DNA from: G963556115 sp963667375
GTDB taxonomy: Bacteria; Planctomycetota; SZUA-567
Direction of reading: 5' to 3'
Length of the DNA stretch: 64,000 bases
NCBI GenBank assembly: GCA_963667375.1
Contig: OY763323.1
Location: 2,604,001-2,668,000 of the forward strand
This document shows, piece by piece, positions 16,592-25,489 of this stretch. The notes below the pieces were generated by a model. The model did not search any database. It was not told where the DNA came from and saw only the letters and a list, made by a program, of their open reading frames with translations. The number at the start of each line of letters is the position of its first letter. Within the stretch, counting starts at the first letter, position 1. The position numbers were made by a program, and so were the translations under genes.

Positions 16592-17806
16592 TTAGTTATA
16601 AATTGCCAGTGTCAGAGCTATTGCTGAGCCTATAAAAATTATACGCAGGATCTGTGCTGACAATGCCAGAATTAGTCCGGGCTTAGGACCTAGTATGCCA
16701 ATATAAGTAGGAAGAGCATGCTTCAGCGTGCGCAGAGGAGATGTGATTATGGAGCCGGCAAGCAGGATTATTACCGCCTGGATGGCGGTTATGCTGCCTT
16801 CATCAATAAAATTGCCGGCTGAGATAATGCCGTTATAAAGATTAATCGCCTGCGCTGGTATAATCGCCGTTGCTTCCGGTGGTAGAAAAGAGTAATTGAA
16901 CAAATCCGGAATGGTATTATTGAGCCAGGTAAAGAATCCGAAATACTCCAAAAGACCCAAGCCGAAAAATGAGGGGATCGTATACAGCAGAATCCGGCGG
17001 ATAGTTCTTCTAGAGCGAGCCCAGACTTTTGCAAAATACCCGCGGTCATCAGTCTGGTGTGCTTTTTTTCTTTCCAGGCGCTCTGAATCTGGTATGTCAA
17101 CCATTTTATCGCCGGTAAAGCGGCGGATAAGCAGGCTTGATATCAGTAGTATTACCAGTATTTCAACCAGTATTGCTCCGAAACGTACTGCAAAGAAGAG
17201 CCATGCCGAAAAGGAACCGAAAGCGATAGCAAGTGGGATAATATAAGTGGGCAGATGGGCAAAGAGTGAAAGACATGAAACAACCAGCACACTGGTATAG
17301 AGCTGTCTGTTACTCATCTCTCCTTCATCTCTGGAACTGACTAGCATGGAATTCGCCACTGCGCCTGATTGCAGTGAGAGTATAAATGGTGGCCCGGCTA
17401 CACTGGGCAGACCGCCCAGAAAGAGGAAAGGTTTGGTTATTATTGCTATATATTTGACGATTCCTGCTACTTCGAGCATTTGTCCAAGAATAACACCGAT
17501 CACAATATATAAGGCCAGTTCAAGAAAAATTATTAGTTTACGCCACCAGAATGGCAGCTTGCGTTTCCATCTGGTGTAGGCATTTGAAGACGTAGCTTTC
17601 TTATGATAATGTTTAATTAATTGAGCTGTGGGCGCTTTTTCTGTTTTAACCGGTTGGGCAGTGTCCGCTGCTGAGTGGGTAATTTGAGTTGAAACATTTT
17701 TCTGATTCACAGCCTCTGAAGAGAGGGCTACTCCCACTGTAGAAAAAACAGTAAGGAGCAGCACGAGAGAGAGCCGTTTAAAATACAAATTAAATTTATC
17801 TAACAT
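16592..17806 (-). CDS. Gate-domain (nucleoside recognition/SpmA-like) membrane protein
   Basis: A 404-residue inner-membrane protein. Residues 1-32 look like a signal peptide or first helix (LSLVLLLTVFSTVGVALSSE), residues 33-85 are hydrophilic, then two Gate-type modules follow: LYIVIGVILGQMLEVAGIVKY with GGLPSVAGPPFILSLQSGAVANSML, and TIPSFFGLGLLEYFGFF with NLYNGIISAGNFIDEGSIT. Gate domains occur in nucleoside carriers, FeoB and SpmA/SpmB. The transported substrate is unknown; the upstream cobalamin riboswitch suggests a link to cobalamin, cobalt or nucleoside-like corrinoid precursors. No Shine-Dalgarno sequence is visible before the ATG at 17806, so the start is uncertain. Confidence 0.75.
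   Translation of the reverse strand: MLDKFNLYFKRLSLVLLLTVFSTVGVALSSEAVNQKNVSTQITHSAADTAQPVKTEKAPTAQLIKHYHKKATSSNAYTRWKRKLPFWWRKLIIFLELALYIVIGVILGQMLEVAGIVKYIAIITKPFLFLGGLPSVAGPPFILSLQSGAVANSMLVSSRDEGEMSNRQLYTSVLVVSCLSLFAHLPTYIIPLAIAFGSFSAWLFFAVRFGAILVEILVILLISSLLIRRFTGDKMVDIPDSERLERKKAHQTDDRGYFAKVWARSRRTIRRILLYTIPSFFGLGLLEYFGFFTWLNNTIPDLFNYSFLPPEATAIIPAQAINLYNGIISAGNFIDEGSITAIQAVIILLAGSIITSPLRTLKHALPTYIGILGPKPGLILALSAQILRIIFIGSAIALTLAIYN
17722..17773 (-). repeat. Duplicated segment, functional copy in signal-peptide coding region
   Basis: This segment of the Gate-protein gene encodes the signal-peptide core. It matches 17861-17911 at about 45 of 51 positions, including CTACTCCCACTGT and AGTAAGGAGCAGCACGAGAG (plus-strand reading). 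Confidence 0.85.
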
Positions 17807-17860
17807 TTTTTTATATATATTACAAATCAGTCGGGCTGATTAATATAACCTGCAAGTTTA

Positions 17861-17911
17861 AGAGCGCTACTCCCACTGTGGAACAGCAGTAAGGAGCAGC
17901 ACGAGAGAGAA
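17861..17911 (-). pseudogene. Decayed duplicate of signal-peptide segment
   Basis: This is the upstream copy of 17722-17773, displaced by 138-139 bases. Relative to the functional copy it has one base fewer in the stretch following ACTG, which shifts the frame and leads to a TAG after the GTGGGAG segment. It therefore cannot encode the signal peptide. It lies between the riboswitch terminator and the real start codon, as a remnant of a small tandem duplication. Confidence 0.7.
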
Positions 17912-17940
17912 AATATACAAAAACAAAGTGAAGGCTGGCA

Positions 17941-17967
17941 ATAAAAAAACCTCCGCAGAACGGAGGT
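17941..17967 (-). terminator. Riboswitch-associated intrinsic terminator
   Basis: On the minus strand ACCTCCG-N5-CGGAGGT is followed by TTTTTTT (A run at 17943-17949). It lies directly after the riboswitch expression platform, as expected for transcriptional control by ligand. Confidence 0.85.
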
Positions 17968-18020
17968 GATAAGTTAAACCAGACAGTGCCAGCTTGAAAC
18001 TGCACTGTATTCAGTTTAAC
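17968..18020 (-). promoter_or_regulatory. Riboswitch expression platform hairpin
   Basis: Two nested stems are possible: GTTAAAC (17973-17979) with GTTTAAC (18014-18020) and ACAGTGC (17983-17989) with GCACTGT (18002-18008). This long hairpin sits between aptamer and terminator. Confidence 0.5.
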
Positions 18021-18166
18021 CTTCCCTCCGAAGGAAAGTAGAGAAACTCTACTTTTAGCGATCTGGCTTCCAGAAATGTCTTCTGGTTACAGTAGCGGGG
18101 GCTGCGTTGGACTTACACCAATCTTCCCTTCGTTTCATTTCAGAAACAACTTAAATATACTTTACT
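18021..18166 (-). promoter_or_regulatory. Cobalamin riboswitch aptamer
   Basis: Read on the minus strand the conserved core is present in order: GAAGGGAA (18124-18131), GGTGTAAGTCC (18109-18119), GCCCCCGCTACTGTAAC (18086-18102) and the B12-box-like GAAGCCAGATCGC (18058-18070), followed by a stem AGTAGAG/CTCTACT (18037-18053). These match the known cobalamin riboswitch core. Binding of a cobalamin should favour the terminator downstream and switch off the Gate-domain membrane protein gene. Confidence 0.92.
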
Positions 18167-18317
18167 TATAGTCTATACCTCATTACTAGTCAAGTTTATT
18201 TTGTAGATTTTTTTGTTGGAAAAAAAATAATATATGTTAAAATCAACTTTAACTGGATAATATATAGACAGTTATCGGTATTTAGTTCTTTGTCGTCTTA
18301 AAAATGGAAGGGATGAA

Positions 18318-18701
18318 ATGCAGACATTTACCGTGGTAATGCCTGAACACCTGAATCAGAAAGGACATTTGTTTGGCGGAGTGATGCTGTCTTGGGTAGA
18401 TAAATATGCGTGGCTGGCCGCAGCCTGGGAGCATCCGGGATGTGATCTGGTTACTGTCAGTGTAGAGCAGGCCAATTTTAAGCACGCGGTGAAGAATGGT
18501 TCTATACTGCGTTTTGAAATGAAGAAAACCCATGTCGGCAGGACTTCAATGACCTATAAGGTAGAAGTCTATGCCCGGGCTTCAAGAGGAGTAGAAGCGC
18601 TTGAGCAGATTCTGGTTTTTACAACATCGGTGGTCTTTGTGCGGGTTGGAAATGATGGTAAAAAATTACCGCTGGATTCTCCGATAGAAAAGAGGGAATA
18701 A
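18318..18701 (+). CDS. Acyl-CoA thioesterase, hot-dog fold
   Basis: Cytosolic acyl-CoA hydrolase of 127 residues, similar to the YciA/BACH group. The motif HLNQKGHLFGGVMLSWVD near 11-28 is the characteristic N-terminal helix region (NHxGxLFGG-type), with the acidic D28, and HVGRTSMTYKVEVY lies near 74-87. It is first in a three-gene operon: its TAA overlaps the dtd ATG by one base. GGAAGGGAT precedes the ATG. The acyl chain preference is not predictable. Confidence 0.87.
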   Translation: MQTFTVVMPEHLNQKGHLFGGVMLSWVDKYAWLAAAWEHPGCDLVTVSVEQANFKHAVKNGSILRFEMKKTHVGRTSMTYKVEVYARASRGVEALEQILVFTTSVVFVRVGNDGKKLPLDSPIEKRE

Positions 18702-19138
18702 TGAGAGCTGTCGTCCAGCGTGTCAGCACCGCTTTAGTTAGTGTTGATTCTGAACTTGTAGCAGAAATAGGAACCGGGTTTTTAGTCCTACTCGGTGTCG
18801 GTGTTGATGATACTATTGAAAATGCGCGTAAGCTTGCTCAGAAGGTGGTGAAATTACGGGTGTTCAGTGATCATGAAGGGAAGATGAACCTTGGGCTTAG
18901 TGATGTAGAGGGCAGTGTACTCTGTGTCAGTCAGTTCACGCTGCTTGCTGATACCAGTAAAGGGAATCGGCCGTCGTTTCTTGATGCGGCGCGGGGTGAG
19001 CAGGCTGAAGAATTATATAATGCTTTTTGCAAGCTGGTTGAGGAGGAAGGTATCCCGGTTAAAAAAGGGGTGTTTGGTGCCGATATGTCGGTTGAACTTC
19101 TAAATGATGGTCCGGTTACCATTGTTATGGATTTCTGA
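18701..19138 (+). CDS. dtd: D-aminoacyl-tRNA deacylase
   Basis: Removes D-amino acids and glycine wrongly attached to tRNA. The 145-residue protein has full family length, starting MRAVVQRVSTALVSVD, with the active-site SQFTLLAD near 77-84 and the C-terminal GVFGADMSVELLNDGPVT near 124-141 (NxGPVT-type cross-subunit motif; here NDGPVT). It overlaps the thioesterase gene by one base and lies five bases before the DUF1848 gene, so the three should be co-transcribed. Confidence 0.96.
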   Translation: MRAVVQRVSTALVSVDSELVAEIGTGFLVLLGVGVDDTIENARKLAQKVVKLRVFSDHEGKMNLGLSDVEGSVLCVSQFTLLADTSKGNRPSFLDAARGEQAEELYNAFCKLVEEEGIPVKKGVFGADMSVELLNDGPVTIVMDF

Positions 19139-19143
19139 GGGTT

Positions 19144-19893
19144 ATGATATATTCCGCTAGTCGCCGCACCGATTTGCCAACATTTTATCCGGATTATATT
19201 GTTGCAAAAGTCAGACGCAGCAGAAAGCTTGATGGAATCGTTTTCTGGACCAAGGATATAAGAAATTTTGCACGGCATTTAGGGCTTAATGCGGTACTTA
19301 CCAGCTACCCGGCAATTATACAGTATACCGTAACCGGGCTGGCCGGCAGTGTCTGGGAACCGGAGGTTCCGGCATTTTCAGTGCAGCTGGAGGCTTTGTG
19401 TGAGATCGCTTCATTGCTGCCTTCTGGCGCAATTCGCTGGCGTTTTGACCCGGTTCTTCATGCCGGTGATGAGCTTTATGAGCGGTTTGAAAAAATACTG
19501 TTAGGGTTCAGGTCTGCTGGTCTGAATCTGGATAGTGTGATTGTAAGTTTTCCGGATTATTATCGGAAGGTTAGAGAGCGGTTGCGCAGCGCGGGGCTTG
19601 CTTTTGTTGAGTTGGAGGATACGGAAAAACTCGCTGTGCTCGCGGAATTACACCGGATCGGGAATTTGAAGATTCAGCTTTGTTGCGAGGATGATTTGTT
19701 GGATTCCGGGAAGGATTATCTGGAAAAGGGCAGTTGCGTAAATGCGGGATTGTTTAAAGAGCTTTATGATATAGATGTTGACTCACGCCATGATGCTGGA
19801 CAACGCACTCAGTGCGGGTGTACGCGCTCAACCGATATTGGCAGTTATGATCAGAGATGCGGGCATAACTGTGTTTACTGTTATGCCCGGTGA
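19144..19893 (+). CDS. DUF1848 Fe-S protein
   Basis: A 249-residue member of the DUF1848 family: N-terminus MIYSASRRTDLPTFYPDY, VFWTKDIRNF near 34-43 and a cysteine-rich C-terminus with CGC, then RCGHNCVYCYAR, likely to bind an iron-sulfur cluster in a way that recalls radical SAM splicing and spore-photoproduct lyase-like proteins. The function is unknown. It is the last gene of the thioesterase-dtd operon, five bases after dtd. Confidence 0.87.
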   Translation: MIYSASRRTDLPTFYPDYIVAKVRRSRKLDGIVFWTKDIRNFARHLGLNAVLTSYPAIIQYTVTGLAGSVWEPEVPAFSVQLEALCEIASLLPSGAIRWRFDPVLHAGDELYERFEKILLGFRSAGLNLDSVIVSFPDYYRKVRERLRSAGLAFVELEDTEKLAVLAELHRIGNLKIQLCCEDDLLDSGKDYLEKGSCVNAGLFKELYDIDVDSRHDAGQRTQCGCTRSTDIGSYDQRCGHNCVYCYAR

Positions 19894-19991
19894 GTTAGTG
19901 GATTCTGGTATTTCAAAAAATATTAGAAAGCTTTTGTGGTGCATGCTGTGGTTTTATGGCGCGTGATTGATTTACGCTTTTGCTGGTTTTA

Positions 19992-20552
19992 CTATTGTCC
20001 ACGATAAATATGCTTGGTCGTATCCTTATAGCGGTCATATTCAGAGAAGACACAGCCGCAGTACTGCTGTTTATAAAGGCCATTGAGCAGTTTCTCGTCT
20101 TTAACTTCATGCCTCCAGTCTCGGTAAAGGTATTCTACGCCATATTTTTTTGCGGCAGCTTCAGCTGCCTGCCTAATTAGTTCGTGTGATTGATGAGAGC
20201 TTGTACTCAGGGTTGTCGCGAAATGAGTGAAGCCATTTTCCTGTGCAGTCTGGGCTGTTTTCTCCAGTCGCATGCGGTAACATACTTGACAGCGATATGG
20301 AACCTCCTGATTTTGAGCTGTAAGCTGGCAGAATTCCTTAAGACCGTATTCGTCGTCAGAGATGACAGGAAGTTTAAGGCGGCTGAGCAGCATGTGGGTT
20401 GATTTGAGTCTTCGTCTGTATTCTATAAGCGGGTGTATATTAGGATTGTACCAGTAGCAGACAAGATCAAGATCGGGACCGAATTCCTTGGTCAGACCTG
20501 AGAAGGCCATACTTAGACAGGAGCTGCAGCAGGTATGAAGCAGAATACGCAT
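19992..20552 (-). CDS. queH: Epoxyqueuosine reductase, QueH type
   Basis: Last step of queuosine synthesis, reducing epoxyqueuosine in tRNA. The 186-residue protein has the QueH (DUF208) cysteines and order: HTCCSSC (C8, C9, C12), CQVC (C88, C91) and CGC (C164, C166), which bind a [4Fe-4S] cluster and a metal. YNPNIHPLIEYRRR near 35-48 is typical. QueH does not need cobalamin, unlike QueG. It is monocistronic, convergent with the DUF1848 gene. Confidence 0.93.
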   Translation of the reverse strand: MRILLHTCCSSCLSMAFSGLTKEFGPDLDLVCYWYNPNIHPLIEYRRRLKSTHMLLSRLKLPVISDDEYGLKEFCQLTAQNQEVPYRCQVCYRMRLEKTAQTAQENGFTHFATTLSTSSHQSHELIRQAAEAAAKKYGVEYLYRDWRHEVKDEKLLNGLYKQQYCGCVFSEYDRYKDTTKHIYRGQ

Positions 20553-20719
20553 TTTCTTTTTTTATTTCCTCCGGTTGGCAGATTGAATATTTCTATTTTA
20601 ACCATTTTGCCTGGTTATTTAAAGTAAAATAATAGATCTTTACTCTAGAGATGCGGGGGATAGTTATGTATAATAAAAATCAACTTTAATCGCAAAATTT
20701 TAAATTAAGGAGATCTATT

Positions 20720-21163
20720 ATGAGCAGGAAGATACCGGTTCCTCCTGAAAATGCCCATTCCATGCGTTACCGAGTTCCATATTCTGAGACTGATGCCATG
20801 GCCCGGGTATATTATGCAAATTATCTTGTCTGGCTGGAGCGTGCACGAACTGAGATGTTGCGCAGTATGGGGTATGCTTACCGTGATCTTGAAGAGATGG
20901 GGCTATTTTTGCCGGTACGCGAATGTAATGTCCGTTATCTGGGGTATGCTCAGTATGATGACGATATAGAGCTGGTGACCTGGGTGAGTGCTTTTTCCAG
21001 AGCCCGTATTGAATTTACAACAATGGCGTTTAATCCCGGACGCGATAATCCGATAACTCTCGGAGTCGTAGAGCTGGCCTGTGTCGGTAAAAATTTACGC
21101 CCAATGCGTTTTCCGGAAGAGATTGCAGCGGCTTTTAGTAAGTTTGAAATTTCTGATGAGTAA
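20720..21163 (+). CDS. YbgC/4-hydroxybenzoyl-CoA-type thioesterase
   Basis: A 147-residue hot-dog fold thioesterase. The active-site region YSETDAMARVYYANYLVWLERARTE (about 20-45) shows the aspartate of the YbgC motif (TDxxxxVYxxNY). Members hydrolyse acyl-CoA and in proteobacteria are associated with the Tol-Pal envelope system. Here it heads an operon with a large TPR protein and lpxK, which supports an envelope link. AAGGAGATC precedes the ATG. Confidence 0.88.
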   Translation: MSRKIPVPPENAHSMRYRVPYSETDAMARVYYANYLVWLERARTEMLRSMGYAYRDLEEMGLFLPVRECNVRYLGYAQYDDDIELVTWVSAFSRARIEFTTMAFNPGRDNPITLGVVELACVGKNLRPMRFPEEIAAAFSKFEISDE

Positions 21164-21215
21164 GGTATCTTATTTGAGTTAAGACGGGATTTGTTAATTG
21201 TCGGAGAGAGCTGTT

Positions 21216-24200
21216 TTGTCTTTACGTTCTATATTACCTTTATTGGCGGTTATATTAGGTTTCAGTCTTCAGGCTCTGAAGGCTGATGACAGTTTTGTGA
21301 CTTATGATGAGGTCGTCACTGCTGCTGCGGCTACGACTCCGCAGGATATTGATGATAGCATCGAGGTTATGCAGCGTTTGTTTGACGGTGGAAATTTTCC
21401 ACAGGTTATCGAATTGAGCCAGGCATTGCTGGATAACAAATTCTTTCAGCCGATTCCGCCTATAAGTAAACCTGATATTACTGATATGATGTCCAGCAGT
21501 GAAATCTCCCGCTTGGAAAATGAGAATAATTTTATGCAGGCTGGACGCATCGCCAGACAGCTGACGCGTGAAATGCTGTATTTTTATCATGCCCGTTCAT
21601 TGTATGAAAATTATAAGCTTAATAATAATCGGGATCAGCTTTTTCAGGCTGTCGATGAGTTTTTGCGCATTGGAGAAAATCGGTATGGGTTCAGTCAGCA
21701 GCAGTATAGATCTCAGGCTTTTTTCTGGGCGGCCAAAGGTTATATGCTGCTTGGCGATTATGCTTCCGCAATAAAGTATTTTCGTGAGGTGGCGAAATAT
21801 GAACCGACTCAGGAATTGGATATTCAGACAAACCTGGAGTTGGCTGATGCGCTGACCGCTCAGGCGGAGATCGTCGGAGATAAGGGGAGCGATCAGCCCG
21901 GAAGAAGTCCGCAGGACCTTCCGGATAATCCTCAGGAGGTTTTAAAGACACGTGAAGAGCTACTCAAGGAAGCAGAGCGGGAGCTTTCTAAGATAACCAC
22001 CAATAATGGCCGGAAGGATTATTTCGGTGATGTTGAGATGCGGCTTATTGAATTACGCTACAAGCTGCATAAATATGATGATGCGGAACGTCTGGCGAAT
22101 GTCTTCCTCTCGCGGGCTACACCTGGAAGTAAGGAATATGCACTTGTCTCATACTATAGAGCCATGTCCGTATATTCTCAAGGAAATATAAATTATGCGG
22201 TTACACTCTTTAAGCAGGCTATCGAAGAGAATAAGGATAGTGCTTATCGCGCCAGATTGTATTACGGATACGGCTGGTGTAATGCGCAGCTGGCAAAGAC
22301 TGCCGGCCCTGAGCAGCGTATGATATACCTCACCAGAGCCCAGACAGCGTTGAGCTCAGCAATAGAACTGATGCCTTACAATGCTGAGCGTGACAGCGCA
22401 ATTCTGGAACTGACAGATGTTCTCCTGAAGAATAAGGAATATGAAGATGCGGTGAAGGTGGTACAGGAGGTTTTAGATGTGCCTTCAACCCGGATACAGG
22501 CAAATTATTATGCCGGGCTGGCCCTGAAGAATTCAGGTGATGTTGATGCTGCTTCCAGACATTTCCATACAGTGCTTGAGCTTTCTCATGCTTACGGTAA
22601 TAATAAATATATTCTGGAGACCTTGAATGAATTGGCTTCGCTTGAGAGTATGCGTCAGTCATATGCGGAGGCTCTGGAGTATTATCAGTCAGCCAGAGAT
22701 GAAGCGATAAAACAGCTCCAGTACGATATTGTCGCCTCTGCTTCTTTGGGAATGGCTACGGCTCAGGCCGAACTTGGGTATTATGACGAAGCAAAGCGTG
22801 AAGAGGCAGCGAGCAGGCTTCTGGATAGTGTAATTGACATGAGTGCAGCGGTTCGCAAAGGAGAACCCTCAGATATTAAGACTTCGGCAACGGTAATTGA
22901 ATTCAGAGCCAGAGCCTTGGATGAGTGGACCAAAGCGAATAGCGGGAATCTTGATAAAGCTCTGAAAATTTTATCGACATTACAGGGACGCCTTCTTCCG
23001 CGTTTGCGTAAAGATGAACTGGAGTACGTGCAGGGGCGTATTTATTATTTAAAAGCTCAGAATCAGCGGCGTGAAAAGGTAATTGATTTCAAAACCCAAC
23101 TTTCTGAATTTGATGAAGTCTTTGCCAATTACAATAAGGCGGAATCAATTGTTCAGGATGCTCTTGATGCTAATCCCAGAGGTGATTTTTCAGCACAGAC
23201 GAGATATCTTTTAGGCCTGATATATACTTCATTCGGTTCACTCAAGCTTGAGCTTGCTGCTTTGCAGAAGAGCAGAGGTATGGGAGCGTCTGCTCCACCA
23301 ATAGAAAAGGAAGGTGTTGAATCGTACCGGAAGGCGGTTGCACCGCTGAATCTGGCGGTTACCGCAGCTGAAGGGAATACTTCGCTTAGAATTGACTCCA
23401 GGGAGCTCCTGGGACGAACATATTTAGCAATCGGTAAATATTCCGGCTCTATTTCCAAGGAATTCTCACAGTTTGAGAAGGGGCTTGATGAGTTCAGAAT
23501 ACTTGCTGGTGAACCGGCTATTTCAGCTGAAAAGCGTTTCGAGGCCATATATAATATGGCGGTAGCATATTCCGAGAATAATCAGAAGCAGCAGGCTTAT
23601 GATGTACTGAAGCCATATTTTAGCAGTAACATACGGGCCGTCAGCCTGGGTGGGCAGATGATGCTGGATCTGAAGCAGCCGCGTATCGCGTATCAGACAC
23701 TGACTTATGGAATTAAGGAAGCGATGAAATCGCGGCATCCTGATGATGACGGTATTGCAGCTGCGATGTATGAAGCTTATTCACTGGGAATTGAGCAGTC
23801 AGATAATATAGCTGCGAATCCTGCTGATCGCGAACAAATAATCAAGGATTCATCTGATGGCTTGTTTGATCTGGGTAAACGTTACCCCGGCACAACCTGG
23901 GCCAGTAAGGGACTGCTGGTGCTTGGTACCTGGCTGCTCAAGAATAATCAGTGGCAGCTTGCTTTGGAAAAAGCGGTGCAGGGCATTGACTCACTTAAAG
24001 GCGATATCAAGGCTATTGATACAGTTCAGGCAATGTATCTGTTAAAAGGTAATGCCCTTATGGAAGGTGGTAAGGAAGAGCAGGATCAGGCGTTATATAC
24101 TGATGCTCTACGTGCATTTGCGCAGGCAGAACGCGCAAATACCAGAACCAACCTCGGTAATAAGCAGCGGGCGCGGTCGATATATGAGCAGGGGCAGGCG

Positions 24201-24434
24201 CTGCTGTCGCTGGGGAAAGAGGAAGAGGCATTACGTTATTTCGGGCGGGTATTTTCCTTGTTCTATAATCAGTATGAAGAGGCCGACGCGGCACGTTACG
24301 CGGCAGCTATAATACATGAAAAAAACAGCAATTTCGCGCTGGCATTAAAACTGTATGATGATATGTTTGATAAAGCAACATATCTGGATGATAAGCTCAG
24401 AGTGGCCGGTTTAATTGAAAGGGAAGCGGAATGA
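21216..24434 (+). CDS. Large exported TPR protein
   Basis: Protein of 1072 residues. A TTG at 21216, seven bases after GGAGAG, gives a signal peptide MSLRSILPLLAVILGFSLQA with cleavage near LKADD; a TTG six codons upstream is the alternative. The rest is alpha helical with many tetratricopeptide-like repeats, for example DYASAIKYFREVAKYEP, YEDAVKVVQEVLDVP and YAEALEYYQSARDEA, so it should be a periplasmic protein-protein scaffold. It overlaps lpxK by four bases (ATGA), so they are translationally coupled. Proteins of this kind are often part of envelope assembly or outer-membrane machinery; no catalytic domain was seen. Confidence 0.82.
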   Translation: MSLRSILPLLAVILGFSLQALKADDSFVTYDEVVTAAAATTPQDIDDSIEVMQRLFDGGNFPQVIELSQALLDNKFFQPIPPISKPDITDMMSSSEISRLENENNFMQAGRIARQLTREMLYFYHARSLYENYKLNNNRDQLFQAVDEFLRIGENRYGFSQQQYRSQAFFWAAKGYMLLGDYASAIKYFREVAKYEPTQELDIQTNLELADALTAQAEIVGDKGSDQPGRSPQDLPDNPQEVLKTREELLKEAERELSKITTNNGRKDYFGDVEMRLIELRYKLHKYDDAERLANVFLSRATPGSKEYALVSYYRAMSVYSQGNINYAVTLFKQAIEENKDSAYRARLYYGYGWCNAQLAKTAGPEQRMIYLTRAQTALSSAIELMPYNAERDSAILELTDVLLKNKEYEDAVKVVQEVLDVPSTRIQANYYAGLALKNSGDVDAASRHFHTVLELSHAYGNNKYILETLNELASLESMRQSYAEALEYYQSARDEAIKQLQYDIVASASLGMATAQAELGYYDEAKREEAASRLLDSVIDMSAAVRKGEPSDIKTSATVIEFRARALDEWTKANSGNLDKALKILSTLQGRLLPRLRKDELEYVQGRIYYLKAQNQRREKVIDFKTQLSEFDEVFANYNKAESIVQDALDANPRGDFSAQTRYLLGLIYTSFGSLKLELAALQKSRGMGASAPPIEKEGVESYRKAVAPLNLAVTAAEGNTSLRIDSRELLGRTYLAIGKYSGSISKEFSQFEKGLDEFRILAGEPAISAEKRFEAIYNMAVAYSENNQKQQAYDVLKPYFSSNIRAVSLGGQMMLDLKQPRIAYQTLTYGIKEAMKSRHPDDDGIAAAMYEAYSLGIEQSDNIAANPADREQIIKDSSDGLFDLGKRYPGTTWASKGLLVLGTWLLKNNQWQLALEKAVQGIDSLKGDIKAIDTVQAMYLLKGNALMEGGKEEQDQALYTDALRAFAQAERANTRTNLGNKQRARSIYEQGQALLSLGKEEEALRYFGRVFSLFYNQYEEADAARYAAAIIHEKNSNFALALKLYDDMFDKATYLDDKLRVAGLIEREAE

Positions 24435-25489
24435 GTTTGCCTAGTACTGTACGATCAATGCTTGAGAAGAAGAAAAAAGGTCTGCCGGCTTTTATGCTGC
24501 GAACCCTGCTATATCCTTTCTCGGCATTATACGCGCTGTTAATGAATATGCGCAATAAAGCCTACTTTGAAAACTGGATTGTTCGTTCAAGAGCGCCGCT
24601 GCCGGTAATAAGTATTGGAAATATCAGTGTTGGCGGTACAGGGAAGACTCCATTTGTGATAATGCTCTGCCGGTTGTTGAAAAGTATGCAGATAAAACCT
24701 GGAATTCTTATTCGAGGCTATAAATCAAAGAATCCTAATGATTCTGATGAGGTTACGCTCTACCGCAATCTGCTGCCGGAGGTGAAAGTTTATCCGGGAA
24801 AGAACCGAGTTCTTTCGGCTATGGAAGCGGTGAAGGATGGAGTAGATGTCCTGGTGCTGGATGATGGTTTTCAGCATCTGAAGCTAATGCGTAACATGGA
24901 TATTGTTCTGATAGACGCTACCTCTCCATTTGGAGGTGGACGGGTTACTCCTGGGGGAATGCTTCGTGAGCCCCTAGAAGGTTTGAAGCGCGCAAGTGCA
25001 ATTGTCCTGACGCGTGTTGACCAGGTTTCTTCAGCTCAGCTGGATTTGCTATTAAAAGAGTTGAAACAGTTTGCGCCAAGTATTTCTGTGCTGCATAGTA
25101 CACACCGGCCATCGCGTTTTTACGATATGACTGGTAAGTCTCATGATTTGCAGGAGCTTGAAGGTATGAGAGTTGTCGCGATAAGTGGAATAGGGCAACC
25201 GGCGGCATTTGTTAAAACCCTTACTGAACTTGGAGCAGATGTTCGAGAGATTGTTGAGTTCCCGGATCATAATGCGTATTCGGCTTCGCAGTTCTCAAAG
25301 GCGTTATCGAAGATTGATTCATCACTTGTTCCTATTATAACTGAGAAAGATGCGGTAAAATTAAATCAGGTTCTTTCCGATGGGTATAAGCAGGATGTAT
25401 ATGTGCTAGGGGTAGATCTGCGGGTTGTGGGTGTGCCAGTGCTCAAGGAGTGGATTGAAGATATGTTTGAAGATGCGGCTGTCGTCTGA
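24431..25489 (+). CDS. lpxK: Tetraacyldisaccharide 4'-kinase
   Basis: Adds the 4'-phosphate to the lipid A precursor at the inner membrane. The 352-residue protein has an N-terminal membrane-associated helix (ALYALLMNMRNK) and Walker A SVGGTGKT at 66-73, then ILIRGYKSK and VLVLDDGFQHLKLMRNMDIVLID, the LpxK Walker B-like region. Its presence implies an outer membrane with lipid A. It lies third in the YbgC-TPR-lpxK operon. Confidence 0.96.
   Translation: MSLPSTVRSMLEKKKKGLPAFMLRTLLYPFSALYALLMNMRNKAYFENWIVRSRAPLPVISIGNISVGGTGKTPFVIMLCRLLKSMQIKPGILIRGYKSKNPNDSDEVTLYRNLLPEVKVYPGKNRVLSAMEAVKDGVDVLVLDDGFQHLKLMRNMDIVLIDATSPFGGGRVTPGGMLREPLEGLKRASAIVLTRVDQVSSAQLDLLLKELKQFAPSISVLHSTHRPSRFYDMTGKSHDLQELEGMRVVAISGIGQPAAFVKTLTELGADVREIVEFPDHNAYSASQFSKALSKIDSSLVPIITEKDAVKLNQVLSDGYKQDVYVLGVDLRVVGVPVLKEWIEDMFEDAAVV

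Larger units (their letters stand above)
17807..18317. other. Riboswitch-bearing leader and divergent spacer
   Basis: No intact gene is present. From the plus-strand gene side the spacer holds a promoter region for the thioesterase operon (about 18170-18317), then on the minus strand a cobalamin riboswitch, an anti-terminator/terminator region, a decayed copy of the Gate-protein 5' coding segment and a short AT tract before the Gate gene. Confidence 0.75.

Noticed and set aside
17820..18005. 61-codon frame in the Gate-gene leader
   Set aside because: It overlaps the riboswitch expression platform and the duplicated segment, has no ribosome site and is explained by the repeat.
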